DNA of 64,000 nt from Symbiodinium natans (lineage: Eukaryota > Sar > Dinophyceae > Suessiales > Symbiodiniaceae). The position numbers were made by a program, and so were the translations under genes. Numbering within the stretch: the first letter of the stretch is position 1; the number at the start of each line of letters is the position of its first letter. The notes beneath the pieces were generated by a model, which worked only from the letters and a program-made list of their open reading frames with translations, searched no databases and had not been told where the DNA came from. Location: NCBI GenBank assembly GCA_905221605.1, contig CAJNDS010002093.1:511295-575294 (forward strand), written 5' to 3'. Below, one piece after another: positions 11,501-25,300 of the stretch.

Positions 11501-14500
11501 CCTCTATTACGCGTAAGGCTTCGCGCTTCATGACAAGGATCGCAGGCCGAGACTGTGAAAGCCCAACTCTCCATTTAGGGTTTAGGGTTTAGGGTTTAGG
11601 GTTTAGGGTTTGGGGTTTAGGGTTTAGGGTGTAGGGTTTAGGGTTTAGGGTTTAGGGTTTGGGGTTTAGGGTTTAGGGTTTCGGGAGTTGCTAGAGTTGC
11701 ATCCCTTCAAGTGCTCAGGGGCGGGCAGAAAGGGTGCCAATGGGATCCAGCACGCGCAGCGCGCCGCTGCTTCTCCGCAGGACCTCCATCACAAGCACGG
11801 GCGCGTCAGCTTCGTAAACTGCTGCACGACATCTGCTTTTTAAAAGGTAACACTAAACCCTAAACAACCCTAAACCCTAAAACACAACAGGGGAGCTGAG
11901 ACTGCAGGGAGGACCTCGCGGCCCAGCCTCCTCCCTCAAACGGCCCATGAGGTCGCTGGGATCATCCCACGCCGCCGAGCCTGGGGCATTGGCACAGTGC
12001 TCTGGACCGACTTGGGGCCTACATCCCTTTGAGGTACAAGTAGAAGACATCGCCTTCGATAGGTCATACCCATGTGTTACTCGGTTCCGATATTGTGAGT
12101 AGGGTCCATACTAGTCCATACTCTTCACCTGAGAGTGTCCAAAGCAGCCTGGACGCGAGCCAAGTCTTGTCTTGAAGGAGGCTGCGGTTGCCATGAGGAA
12201 GCTTTTCTTGAGAGGAAGGCAGGAAAACTGTGTGCTATGGATTTGGACTACGTAGGCTTCTGGGCAGAAGCAAGCTAACCCGACTCTGATCAAATGATTG
12301 CGTCGCTATCCATGCGCCAAGTGCCGCTTCCTTGCGGAGATAAAAGCCGTAAAGCTCAAACTCTACCATCAGAAGAGTTTTTGGCGGGAGGAGTGCCTTA
12401 AGAGACCCCAAGAAGCTTCAGGGCTCCGGGATCTACTGAACTTTCCAGTCTTGGGGACTAGATGAACCCGAAAAGGGCTTCTAAATTCTCTACGTGTGCA
12501 TAATCCCAATTGAAGAGCCAACGCCCTCAAGGATTGCAGCGCAGGCAAGCCGCTGATCTCCTGCAGGCGACGCGTTGACGCCTGCTTTCCTGGCGCTTCG
12601 AGGGTTCAGATGCGCGCAACTCAATGAACTTCAAGGGGGCTCATGGTCCGATTTTTGCCAGGGCCTAGGGGTTGTAGCGATTCATGAATGATTAGCCCCC
12701 AGAATAAGATCTCTTGGAGTTCGAAGTGACAAGTTCAAGTAGCAGAGGTTGTCCACCAGGCGCGCGAGGAGACAACAGAATTGTTCTGGAGCTCTGGGTA
12801 AGGAAGGCTTCGACGTTGCAACGTTTGAGGCTCTTTCTGGCTTGGGTTGCCTGCAGTGCCGTCTTGTCAGGGAGCTTGTGTCTGTGTCGAGCTCGGAGTT
12901 TCATGGATTCAGGTTGTGCAGGTCACACGGAGGGCCCCTACCCTCTACACACTGAGCCGCGCAAAGGAACCCTAGACCCTTATTAAACCCCAAACCCTAA
13001 ACCTCAAACCTAATGAACCCCTCCTCTCTCTGCTTTGTTGGACCTTCGGGGTTTGGACCCCAAATGCAGGAACTCCGAACCAAAGATCACTTTTCTGAAT
13101 CGTCCACCTTGAGGACGACACGAACCATAAATGCTTTTTGAAAAGGGCTTTACGGGGGTCGCGGGCTTCGGGTGGAAGGGTTCTGAGATGGTGCCAATTT
13201 TGGGCTTCCTTTGGTTCCCTTAGCACAAGGCACAAGCAAGCTGACTGCGCAGAGCCCTGTCCTGGGCCGGAGATGGTGAACCTTCTCTGAGTCGCAGGGT
13301 TCCGATACACGGAGCACTAAACTTCAGGAGATATTCCGTGGGAGGTGAACCGAATTCCCCCCCCCCCCCCCCCTCGGAGACACGGGCTTCGGGGTGTTGG
13401 GCTATCGGGGCTTCAGAGAGCTTCTGGAAGCCCCAGGTCTACGGATTGAGGTACGAAACTCTTTCGACACCCCTGGTTGTCTTAACTTCCCCTGCGGAGC
13501 TCAGCACGCTAAAGCCTTGAAAGCCTCACCAAGACCAACAGCATCAGCCCGAATGTGGAGGAGCTGTGGCACTTGGCCGTCTGAAGCGATATCCCCAAGC
13601 CCTGCAATGCGAGCAGCGTCAGAGTTCGACCCACCAGGCTAAGCGCGGTCAGCATCCTGGGAAAGGGGTGCTGTAGGGCTTGAGGCTGAGGGTTTAGCTC
13701 CGGAGGGAGTCTGGGAAACGTCCACCAGTTTCCAGATGTTCACTGCCCTATAAACCGCGAACCCCTATCATCCTAACCTTAAACCCTACACATCCTGTAA
13801 ACCCCTATAACCCTATAAGCCCCTACACCCTGGCCACTATACTCCCTGAACCCTAGAGTGGCAGGCTCCTACAGAAGTTTGTTTGGGATCCTGGCATTTT
13901 GGGTTTAGGACATCGGTTGGAAACCAAGTGAAGCCGAAAAAGCTGGATCCGAACCCCTGTGTTGCTCTACATCCTACTATGACATATGATCCTGTGCGTC
14001 CGGCCACTGTACCTCCCGATCCCTCCCCTCCCCCCCCCTGAATGGCGTGGTTGGGGGGTTTGGGTGTAAAGTTTTTGGTGTAAGGTTTAAGGTTTAGGGG
14101 TTTCGGGTACGCTACACCCTAAACCCTAAACCCTAAACCCTAAACCCTAAACCCTAAACCCTAAACCCCAGGGGGAGGGGGGGAGGGGGGGGCGGCGGTG
14201 GGGGCTGGGTTGGTGAACCGAGAGCCGGGATCATGTAGACCATTTGGGCTTGCTGGCTGGGGAGCCATGCCATGGCGGAAAAAATGTACCAGGAGGCGTT
14301 TAGGGTTTAGGGTTTAGGGTTTAGGGGCTAGTGGATTTAAGGGACCCTAAGCCGTAAAACCCTAAACCCGCAAGGTGTAGCTAGGCTTTTTCCGGCTGGC
14401 GCTGGAGAAGACTGCAGTTGGTCGAGTGCTTGAATTACAAGAGGGCTTCGAGTCTGCTCTCGGGCTTAGGGTTGTTTAGGGTTCTGGCTACCCTAGCCAA

Positions 14501-15380
14501 GAGGCTGCGAAAAGAACAATTGGCGCTGTCAGCATTTTTGATGAATCGAGAGCGTGGAAGATGCAAGTGGACAAGCTGTATCTTCGTTTACCTATTTGCG
14601 GCGTGTATCTTCAACATGTCGTGAAGGCCAGTTACTTGATAAAGCCTCATGCCAGACACAAAGGGGTCCTGCATGCAGACAGAAGCTACGACTGCAAGGG
14701 CTGCAGGTGTCGCGCTGCGAGGCTAATGGGGTTCAGTTTCAGGAGAGTCGCCCAGTGGGAATCTCCACCAGATAACGGAGCTGCAGCTCAGCGTTCGCCA
14801 AGGCAGTGTGAGCATCCGCCCGGATCCTCAGTGCAAACGCAAGCCAGGCTCCCCTAACGCTGAAGCATCAACAACGAGAATGCCTTTACATGCTGAATTC
14901 TTCCTGTCCTTGGGGACGAAATGAACCTTAAACGGGTTTTTGGTCCGTATACGGACCCGGAGTAGAGTAGCACGTGGGTTCTAAACCAGATTTTAGGGAT
15001 CATTCATTTGGTCCCGAAGGATTTTTTCTGAAAAGGCTACTGCTTTGTAGGGCCCTGGCGTGGACATCTGGAGAATCCTTGGCTGTTCAACCCAGTCAAA
15101 CTTTGCCCACAGAGTTGCTAGCTGCTACGACGGCCGCGAGTCTTACGCTGGGGCTGGGGGACGTCTGGGGCCCCTTACAGGGGCTCCCCCCGAGTGTCCC
15201 AGAAACACTCCTAAGAGTGAGACAGGAGGACTTGCTCTGAGCATTTCTAAATCAAAAAAAACCAAGACTCATTCTTGAAATCTCCAGTATCTCCGAGGTG
15301 ACGTTCGGCCTGGCCTGCCGGCCAAGTTGGCACTGCTGCCAAACAGGCACAGTGGCACCGGACGGACCTGGGCTAATACA
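11501..15380. other. Telomere mosaic and a telomere-poor block, no gene recognised
   Basis: 11577-11690 is a TTTAGGG array. 11700-12950 and 14400-15300 are largely free of telomere tracts and have codon-like composition in places (for example 14554-14860), but no frame carries a motif that I recognise. A C17 run lies at 13357-13373. Confidence 0.4.
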
Positions 15381-15477
15381 GGGGCCTGAATAATTCGAAT
15401 AGGGTTTTGGGGGGTTATTATCGTTACAATGGGACCATAAGGAAATACTTTTGGTAACTATTCCGAAGAAGCAGGCC
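15381..15477. mobile_element. MITE-3 copy
   Basis: Left end GGGGCCTGAATAATTCGAAT, right end ACTATTCCGAAGAAGCAGGC. The interior TTATTATCGTTACAATGGG and ACCATAAGG is shared with 11436-11500. Confidence 0.6.
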
Positions 15478-15764
15478 GAGAAGAAGGGCGCAGCAAGGTT
15501 GCCGTCCGTTTCATACTTTTCGGCTTTTGGGGTTTGGGGCCGCGGCGTCCTGGCGGAAGTGAATCGAACCCTTCCTTTCAGATGGTTGAGGGTTTAGGGT
15601 TTAGGGTTGAGGGTTTAGGGCTTAGGGATTCATTCGAAACCGGCATACGAAGTGGAAGTAGGTCTGGAGATTGTCTTCGGAACTATTCGGAACATTTGAT
15701 TCAGCGACTTTGTACTTGTGATGGCATGGATGACGTGGCACTTTGACGGGGTTCCAAGAAAGCA

Positions 15765-15851
15765 TGTAGGTTGTTCTCTAAATTAGGATACCTTTTGGGG
15801 TCCTCATTTTAAGGGTGCCGTACTGTATAAACGACCCCAAAAAGTCGTCTG
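15765..15851. mobile_element. MITE-2 relative, right arm eroded
   Basis: Left end GTAGGTTGTTCTCTAAATTA, core GGGTGCCGTACTGTA, then CGACCCCAAAAAG. Same architecture as 2466-2552 but without a clean right terminus. Confidence 0.5.
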
Positions 15852-15950
15852 TTACGGTCCATGTACCTGCCTGAGTGATATACATGGTATTTGCATTTGG
15901 TTTCCGTGGGTTGCCCTTGAAAGGGCACGCTGAAGACGAGCTGGCATTGT

Positions 15951-15988
<38 letters not shown>
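15951..15988 (+). repeat. G38 homopolymer
   Basis: Thirty-eight consecutive G. Confidence 0.97.
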
Positions 15989-15989
<1 letters not shown>

Positions 15990-18426
15990 AGCACGGCAGT
16001 ACGAGGTCCAGAATGAGGCTCAGCCGTTAGTCTCACTTTTTCAAGTCAATCGCTTAGCACGATGCATTCAATCACACCGTGTCCTCTATAGCAGGCTCCG
16101 CAAGTAACATCTAACCCTAGACCCTTAAAAAACCTGAAACGCCTACCCTAAACCCTAAATCTTAGACCCTGTATCTTAGCCGCAAGCCAAACTCTTCCAA
16201 AGGCACAGATCTTCATCGACGCCCCAGCGCTGCAATCGCCCCAGGGTTGGCAACCTGGGCTGGAGCCCTTGAGTCTACTTCGGGGTTTTGGGCCTAAGGG
16301 TTTAAAGCCAGCCCCTGTAAAAGTCAAGCTTCAAAGGGCTTCAACAGAACCCCATAAAACCAACCAGGCCTGCATGCCTGTCGGAATTTTCGAAGGGTGG
16401 CTGGGATAAAAGAGGGTCCGACGATACCGCTGCACTCAACATCCTCATTCTCCCAAAGCTTTGACAGCTTTACGGCTGGAGCAATGTAGCATCGCCATTT
16501 CGTCGTGAGCATCAAGTGCATCACATACCCAATCATTTTCCTGCTATATTAAACATATGGATCATAAGCCCCAAGCAATGACCAAACCCAAAGCCTCATT
16601 CATGCATGCGGGCCAGAAGCCCTTTTAGCGTCATTTCGTCCCTAAGGAACCCTAAACCCCAAAACCTTTTGGTTTCATGTAGTCCCTAGGGAACCCTGAG
16701 CCCAGAACCAACTGATTAGGATGCCTCCAAGGTGCTAACCCTGGTGATCTGCACTGTTTCTGAGACGCTGTCGATCCTGGGATCGCTACAGGGCTTACAA
16801 TTAGGGTTTATAGGGTCTATAAGGTTTACAGGGTTTATAGGCTTTGCAGAGCTTATCGGGCGAAAAGGATTCTTTTAGGGGTTTTGTGGGGTTGCAGGGT
16901 TTATAGGGTTTAGAGGGTTTTAAGGAATTGTAGGGCTTAGGGCTTAGGGGATAGCCCACCTGGGACGTGTTCCCAAAGCCTTACAGAGCCTTAACACCCA
17001 AAACCACAACCTTAAATCCTAAACCCTAAAACCCAGAAGACCGCGCTGAGCTGGTTCCTAAACCCCATGAGGTTTCATGGTGTCCTTAACGGGTGGATAG
17101 TCATAGTGGCTTTAGGGTTTAGGGTTTGGGGTCGGGTCTTATAATGCTTTGTAGGGTTTCATGGTGCTGTATCAAGGGCTGATCGTACATCGTGTGGCAG
17201 CCATGACTCTGAACACACGTCCGGCTACCTCGAGCCAGGTCGTTGATGGAACACGGCGCGGGGCAGGCGTTGGCAATTCCGCCTGAGAGGTTACACGTTC
17301 TAATTGCTGAGGCCAGGAAGCCCCTATACATCCTACATACGCCAGCAACCCTAAACCCTTCAAAGCCGTCAAGCCCCGACCCTAAAGCACAAACCCCTGG
17401 ACCTTAAACCCTCCCTCAACTCGACAATGCCCTGAAGCCCCCCACCCCTACTCCCCTCCCCCTTGGTTTAGGGTTTATGGTTTACTTGGGCTTAAGGGGT
17501 CATAAGGTTTCGGTTGGAGAGGGCTTACTTATAGGGGTCCATTTGGGGGTTTCCCAAATCCGGGTACCCCTAATATACCACAAAATTCTATAATCCTTAC
17601 TGCAGGAAGCCCCAACAAAGGTACCCCTATTTTCGGAAACCTCGGTCCGTACTGCCCATCTAAAGCAATGAGCGCCGCGTTTAAGGATTAGCCTCTCCCT
17701 GACCCGCAGCGTTCCAAACTAGATTGGGTTCCTGTATTGGCTGAAATCCGAGCGGAGTGGCTGGTTACCTTTGCGATGCACGTCGTTCGGTTCTCCTTAG
17801 TCGGGTTAAGGCTCCTTCTCTTGTGCTCTGAGTGGTTCAAGGCTTTAAGGCTTTCGTTTCTACAGGTGTAACAGTTGGCTGCCGCTAACCTCATCTTTGT
17901 CATGGCGGTCGTTCTAAGTCCTTACTCAAATGGAAGCTAGCTTTTGAAAGTGGATAGAAAACCCAAAAGACCCCTTAAAAACCTTAGAAGCTCCAAACAA
18001 GCCGTAAAGCCTGTAATCCCAGAGCCCTACGTCCTTAAAGCACCGATTCCCCTAATTCCCAGAGGCCGAAAAGTCGATGAAGTCTTTATAACCCTCCGAA
18101 ACATCCATACAAAAAACAAGAAGCCTGAAGCCCCCCTGAAGCCCACCAAAACACCCGCCCTAAAATCCCCAAATTCCTGAACCCTGAACCCTAAATTCTC
18201 GAAATCCTCGAAACCTCTCAAGCCGCAACCCCGAAGGCCTCAAGCCCCAGTAAGGATCGGGCCAATGGGTCCAGGCAGCGCAGCCTCTGGTTGCGGATGT
18301 TTGGGGTCTTGGGCTTCTGCGATGCTTATAGGGGCTGTGCCAGTTGTTAGCCGCTTGCTGTAGGGCCGCCGCAGGGTTTAGGGTCGGAGGTCTCCATTGT
18401 TTACGCCACGCCGCGGCCGCGGCCGC
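15989..18426. other. Telomere mosaic, no gene recognised
   Basis: Short degenerate tracts and unique blocks. 17541-17649 is a MITE-5 copy. The missing first exons of the glucosidase gene could lie here or further left, but I could not find a block encoding the expected first CDC motif. Confidence 0.4.
17541..17649. mobile_element. MITE-5 copy
   Basis: Left arm GGTTTCCCAAATCCGGGTAC, right arm GGTACCCCTATTTTCGGAAA followed by CCTCGGTCCG. The arms are imperfect inverted repeats related to those at 36801 and 52416. Confidence 0.55.
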
Positions 18427-20750
18427 GGGGGGGGGGGGGGGGGTGTGCAGCTTAAATAGGGTCTATTTGGAAGCTGAGACTCGGGTTTTAAAGAGGAAAT
18501 AAGGCCCCAAAACGTATGCTTATTCACAAAAGCCATCTGCCAAATAGACCCTGTTGTCGTTTCTGGGGGTTCTGGGGCAAGGAACTAAATAATTTAAATA
18601 ATTTAAATCCGAAAGGGGCGTTTCGGATTTAAATTATTTAAATTATTTAATTCTGGGAAGGGGGGGGGGCCTGGTCGGGCCTGGCCCGCCCCCCTTTTCG
18701 GATTTAAATTCTTTAGATTATTTAAATTATTTAGATTATTTAAATTATTTAAATTATTTAAATTATTTAATTCCGGGGGGGGAATTAAATAATTTAAATC
18801 CGAACCCCCCCTTTCGGATTTAAATTATTTAAATTATTTAATTCCCCCCCCCCAGAATTAAATAATTTAAATAATTTAAATAATTTAAATAATTTAAATA
18901 AATTAAATCCGAAAAGGGGGGGGCCAGGCCCGGGCCCCCCCCCCCTTCCCAGAATTAAATAATTTAAATAATTTAAATCCGAAAGGGGCGTTTCGGATTT
19001 AAATTATTTAAATTATTTAATTCTGGGAAGGGGGGGGGCCTGGTCGGGCCTGGCCCCCCCCCCCTTTTCGGATTTAAATTATTTACATTATTTAAATTAT
19101 TTAAATTATTTAAATTATTTAATTCCGGGGGGGGGGGGAATTAAATAATTTAAAAAATTTAATTCCGAACCCCCCCTTTCGGATTTAAATTATTTAAATT
19201 ATTTAATTCCCCCCCCGGAATCAAATAATCTAAATAATTTAAAAAGTTTAAATAATTAATTTAAATAATTTAAATAAATTAAATCCGAAAAGGGGGGGGG
19301 CCAGGCCCGGGCCCCCCCCCCCTTCCCAGAATTAAATAATTTAAATAATCTAAATCCGAAAGGGGCATTTCGGATTTAAATTATTTAATTCTGGGAAGGG
19401 GGGGGGCCTGGTCGGGCCTGCCCCCACCCCTTTTCGGATTTAATTTATTTAAATTATTTAAATTATTTAATTCCGGGGGTGGAATTAAATAATTTAAATA
19501 ATTTAAATCCGAAAGGGGTGGTTCGGATTTAAATTATTTAAATTATTTAATTCCCCCCCCGGAATTAAATAATTTAAATAATTTAAATAATTTAAATAAT
19601 TTAAATAATTTGAATAAATTAAATCCGAAAAGGCCCCCCCCCCTTTTCGGATTTAATTTATTTAATTTATTTAAATTATTTAAATTATTTAATTCCGGGG
19701 GGGGGAATTAAATAATTTAAATAATTTAAATCCGAAAGGGGGGGTTCGGATTTAAATTATTTAATTCTGGGAAGGGGGGGGGCCTGGTCGGGCCTGCCCC
19801 CCCCCCTTTTCGGATTTAATTTATTTAAATTATTTAAATTATTTAATTCCGGGGGTGGAATTAAATAATTTAAATAATTGAAATCCGAAAGGGGGGGTTC
19901 GGATTTAAATTATGTAAATTATTGAATTCCCCCCCCCCGGAATTAAATAATTTAAAATAATTTAAATAAATTAAATCCGAAATGGGGGGGGCCAGGCCCG
20001 GGCCCCCCCCCCTCTCCCAGAATTAAATAATTTAAATAATTTAAATCCGAAAGGGGCGTTTCGGATTTAAATTATTTAATTCTGGGAAGGGGGGGGCCTG
20101 GTCGGGCCTGCCCCCCCCCCCCCCCCTTTTCGGATTTAATTTATTTAAATTATTTAAATTATTTAAATTATTTAAATTATTTAAATTATTTAAATTATTT
20201 AATTCCGGGGGGGGGAATTAAATAATTTAAATAATTTAAATCGAAAGGGGGGGTTCGGATTTAAATTATTTAAATTATTTAATTCCCCCCCCCCGGAATT
20301 AAAAAATTTAAATAATTTAAATAATTTAAATAATTTAAATAATTTAAATAATTTAAATAATTTAAATAATTTAAATAATTTAAATAATTTAAATATTTTA
20401 AATAATTTAAATAATTTAAATAATTTAAATAATTTAAATAATTTAAATAATTTAAATAATTTAAATCCGAAAAGGGGGGGGGGCCAGGCCCGACCAGGCC
20501 CCCCCCCTTCCCAGAATTAAATAATTTAAATAATGTAAATCCGAAACGCCCCTTTCGGATTTAGCTTCTTTAAATTATTTAATTCCTTGCCCCAGAACCC
20601 CCAGAAACGACAACAGGGTCTATTTGGCAGATGGCTTTTGTGAATAAGCATACGTTTTGGGGCCTTATTTCCTCTTTAAAACCCGAGTCTCAGCTTCCAA
20701 ATAGACCCTATTTAAGCTGCACACCCCCCCCCCCCCCCCCCCCCCCCCCC
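18427..20750. mobile_element. 2.3-kb foldback element with perfect 142-bp inverted ends
   Basis: 18443-18584 and 20583-20724 are exact reverse complements over 142 bp, and the outer G17 (18427-18443) and C27 (20724-20750) runs extend the symmetry. The arms start GTGTGCAGCTTAAATAGGG, and each contains a smaller inverted pair (AATAGGGTCTATTTGG and CCAAATAGACCC). The interior is TTAAATAATTTAAAT blocks alternating with TTCGGATTT junctions and G/C runs. A marker, TTCTGGGAAGGGG followed by GGCCTGGTCGGGCC, recurs at about 18651, 19020, 19389, 19763 and 20078, so the filling is a higher-order repeat of roughly 370 bp. No coding potential. Confidence 0.92.
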
Positions 20751-20880
20751 TCTCTTGTTCAATGGCCCCCCCCCCCCCTTGTTCAAGGGGGGGGGGGGGC
20801 CCCCCCCCCCCCCCCCCCCCCTTGGTCAATAACAGTGTTCTTAATAGGGTTCCACTTGATTTAAATTAGCGTTTTAATAG
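20751..20880. repeat. C-run / G-run palindromes
   Basis: C13 (20766-20778), TTGTTCAA, G13 (20787-20799) and C22 (20800-20821) follow the right end of the foldback and can pair with one another. Confidence 0.85.
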
Positions 20881-20884
20881 GACT

Positions 20885-21140
20885 TCTTTTGATTCTAATC
20901 GGGTTTTTGTTACTTTTGAAAGATTTCTAATAATATGAATGAGATTTTTATCCCTTCTAATAAGATTTGTATTAGGTTTAACGGGATTCGTATTGAAATA
21001 ATAGAAATCCTTGTCGAATTAAGTCCGATTAGAAATGCTACGAAAAAAGAAGGCAAATAGAAATCTTGTTACATTAATAGAAATCCTCTTGAAATTAGAA
21101 GGATTCCGAATAAAAAGCAATAGGAATCCTACCAAACATG
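20885..21140. repeat. Degenerate AT-rich palindromic array, about 21-bp period
   Basis: The left half carries variants of GGATTTCTATT (for example AAGATTTCTAATA and CGGGATTCGTATT). The right half carries the complement, AATAGAAATCC (near 21003, 21055, 21078 and 21119). The symmetry centre is near 21000. It lies between the foldback element and the long G run. Confidence 0.6.
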
Positions 21141-21165
21141 GCAGAGGAAATGTGGAATTGAGCAT

Positions 21166-22314
<1,149 letters not shown>

Positions 22315-22379
22315 GATGGCAGCGACGAGCCGGGAACCTCGGCCTGCGCGGGCCTCGACGCCACGCTCTTCCACTGCAG
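22315..22379 (+). CDS. PRKCSH: Glucosidase II beta, exon a: first Cys-rich repeat
   Basis: After CGCCTCAG the block reads [21 protein letters not shown], then two bases. DGSDEPGT is the family signature, followed by the conserved FHC. It ends in phase 2 with a GA donor (GAGGGC), a donor type known in dinoflagellates. The upstream exon should end with the CDC that precedes DGSDE. Confidence 0.85.
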
Positions 22380-25300
22380 GAGGGCGCAGGGGTTTAGGGT
22401 TTAGGGTTTAGGGTTTAGGGTTTAGGGTTTAGGGTTTAGGGTTTAGGGTTTAGGGCTTTAGGGTTCCAGGATTTGGTTTTTGTTGGTTGGTTTGGGGCTT
22501 TGGGGTGTTCTTGCGGGGTTTCGGGGTTTTGGGGTTTAGGGTTTAGGGTTTGGGCCCACCCTAAACCCTAATCCCTATTTGGTACTTATAGCCCCTACCC
22601 CCTAAGTCCTCAAAGTCGGTAAACGGTGGACTTATGATGGGGGTTATAAGTACCCATGAACCTCCAAGTAACTTTGTGGTGCTTTACTGTAACTTTACAT
22701 CTTTAGCCTTTTTGGGTTTATTGGGTTAAGAGACAAGGCAGCTAAAGATTAAATTTATAGCTACCCTGCTAAGAGCAGCCAAGGTAACACCCCTCCCCCA
22801 ACCCGGAGGAATGCTGATGGCCTTCCCAAGCTGCTCTACGCGTCGCGCCACGCGGACGAAGAGTCAGAGAATGGGGGCCTACTTGTTGGGGGTTGGCATG
22901 TTTTCAGGGGTTTTCTGGGTTTTCGAGGGCTGCAGGGGTTTGAAGGGTTCTCTAGGGTCGTAGGGTTCTCAGATTTAAGATTTTGGGTTTCGGGTCGAAG
23001 GATTCGTTTTCAGGTTCGCGGGTGATAAGAAACCTTCATTCAGGTCAAGTTACTTTACTTATCTCTTCCCGAACCCCTAAACCCTAAACCCGAATCCCGA
23101 ATCCCCAATTCCCAAACCCTGGACCCTAAACCCTAAACCCTAAACCCTAAACCCTAAACCCTAAACCCTAAACCCTGAACCCTAAACCCTATTAAGGACT
23201 GTCCCAAACCCTAGACTTTAACGAGCTGTTTGATTTCAGGCATCCGAGACGGCATCTGCGACTGTTGCGACGGAAGCGACGAGCCTTTGTCCGCAAGCGC
23301 AGTCGACTTGGTTTCTTGTCAAGGATGGGGCTGTTCCCCTTTATACTAACAGATTCCTTAATCGGGATTCTAGTACCCCCCCTTCCTATAATCCCTAAAC
23401 CCTAAACCCTAAACCCTAAACCCTAAACCCTAAACCCTAAACCCTAAACCCTAAACCCTAAACCCTAAACCCTAAACCCTAAACCCTAAACCCTATTAAG
23501 GACTGTCCGTTAGTATAAGGGGGAGCATCCCAAGTGAAGGAGCTCAAAGTCGATTGCCCAGAAACGAGGGTCCAGTCAACACAGCTCCCAGATCTCGCAC
23601 CTCTAAGTCCTATGCCGCTAGGGTTTAGGGTTTGGGGTTTAGGGTTTAGGGTTTAGGGTTTAGGGTTGCTACTGGAGTCAACAGAACCCGAGCCACAGCA
23701 CGTGTATGTTGGATTGTTGTTGCAAGATGTGTCAGGCCGTGCGCCACCTGGCTGAGGGGTGACGTGGTTGAGGGGTTTAGGGGTTTTGTAACCCTAAACC
23801 CTCAGACCTCCACCCTAAACCTTAGACTAGACCCTAAACCCTCCGCCCTAAACCCTAAACCCTAAACCCTAAACCCTAAAACCCTAAACCCTAAACCCCA
23901 AACCCCAAACCCTAAACCCTAAACCCTAAACCCTCACCAGTAAAGCTTACACCCCCTGAGATGGCTCTTATCCTAAAGCCCTAAACGCCCATATCCTTTC
24001 AATGCATTCATTCATGTGAGTACAAGTGTTGAGGGTTAAAGTCTTTAAGGTTTAGGGCGTGGGGCCCGAAGCCTAAAACGCCTCAAGCCAGAAAACCGAG
24101 GAGAAGGTTGGAAGATCTTCTCCCTGCAGTGGTTTGGCCTGGACGTGGAGGTTAGTTTCGAAGGGTTGCCGAAACCCTAAACTCTAAATTCTAAACTCTA
24201 AACTCTAAACTCTAAACCCTAAACCCAAAACCCTACCCCTAAACCCTAAACCCTAAACCCTAAACCTCTAGGGCTTTAAGGGTAGAGTTTCAGCATCCGG
24301 CTTTGGAGTGTCAACCGTTCAGCAACCTCTAAAACCCTAAAACCCTAGAACCCTAAAACCCCTAAACCCTAAAATCCTAAAACCCTAAAACCCTAAAACC
24401 CTAAAACCCTAAAACCCTAAAACCCCTAAACCCTAAACCCTAAACCCTAACCCTAAACCCTAAATCCTAAACTCTAAGCCCTAAACCCCGCAGCCTTTAA
24501 AACAGCCTGAAACGGTACATCTGCAAGCCCCGAACCCCAAACAGAGGCTCTCCGTAGGCTCTCCAGCTGGGAGTTAGGGTTTAGGGTTTGGGGTTTAGGG
24601 TTTGGGGTTTAGGGTTTAGGGTTTAGGGCTTAGGGTTTAGGGTTTTGGGTTTAGAGTTTTGGGTTTTGTTCGGGCTTAGGGTTGAGGGTTCTTTTGGGTG
24701 ATTTGCCTTTCCTCTGTCTCCGGGCTTTGGCTTACGCAGGCTCCCTGCACATCTTCTTCGGCCACATGTGTTTTTCAGGGGCCGCCTTTTCTTGAAAGAA
24801 GTGACGCGCAACAGACAACTGCAATAGCACGGTACTCCTATTCAAGTGCCGAAGCCTTAGCTTCACTCAAGTTCCTAGAAGCCCTAACCCCATACCCTAT
24901 GTCCTGAACCCTCAACTCACCCTGCACCCGGAAAATCTCCACGCTAAGCCCTAATCCCTACGCCCTAAATCCACACCCTGAACCGCAGAAGAACTCGACT
25001 CCACAGCGAGACCCCTACCAGGCTAGAGGCGGCGAGAAGCCACAACCTGAACCCCGAACCCTCAACGCTAAACCCAAACCCTAGCCCCGAAACCCCAAAT
25101 CCTGCTTACGAATGCCCGTGAACCTTCAAGTAGCAGACTTCGGAGCTTTGAAGCCCAAGAATCTTGCTCAGGGATTAGGGTTTAGGGTTTAGGGTTTAGG
25201 GTTTAGGAGACGTCATATGTGGGAATCCCCATAATCTAAGGCCAAGAGCTTCTCAAGGTTGGGTCTTGAGGGGTTGAGGGCTTGGGGAGCAACCCCTTGC

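Noticed and set aside
14687-14712. SYDCK as the missing first CDC motif of the glucosidase gene
   Set aside because: L ac king the Cys-Asp-Cys pattern; the distance is large and no supporting upstream sequence was found.
15809-16036. Minus-strand ORF with a long proline tract
   Set aside because: The tract is the G38 homopolymer read on the other strand, and the rest lies over MITE-2 sequence.
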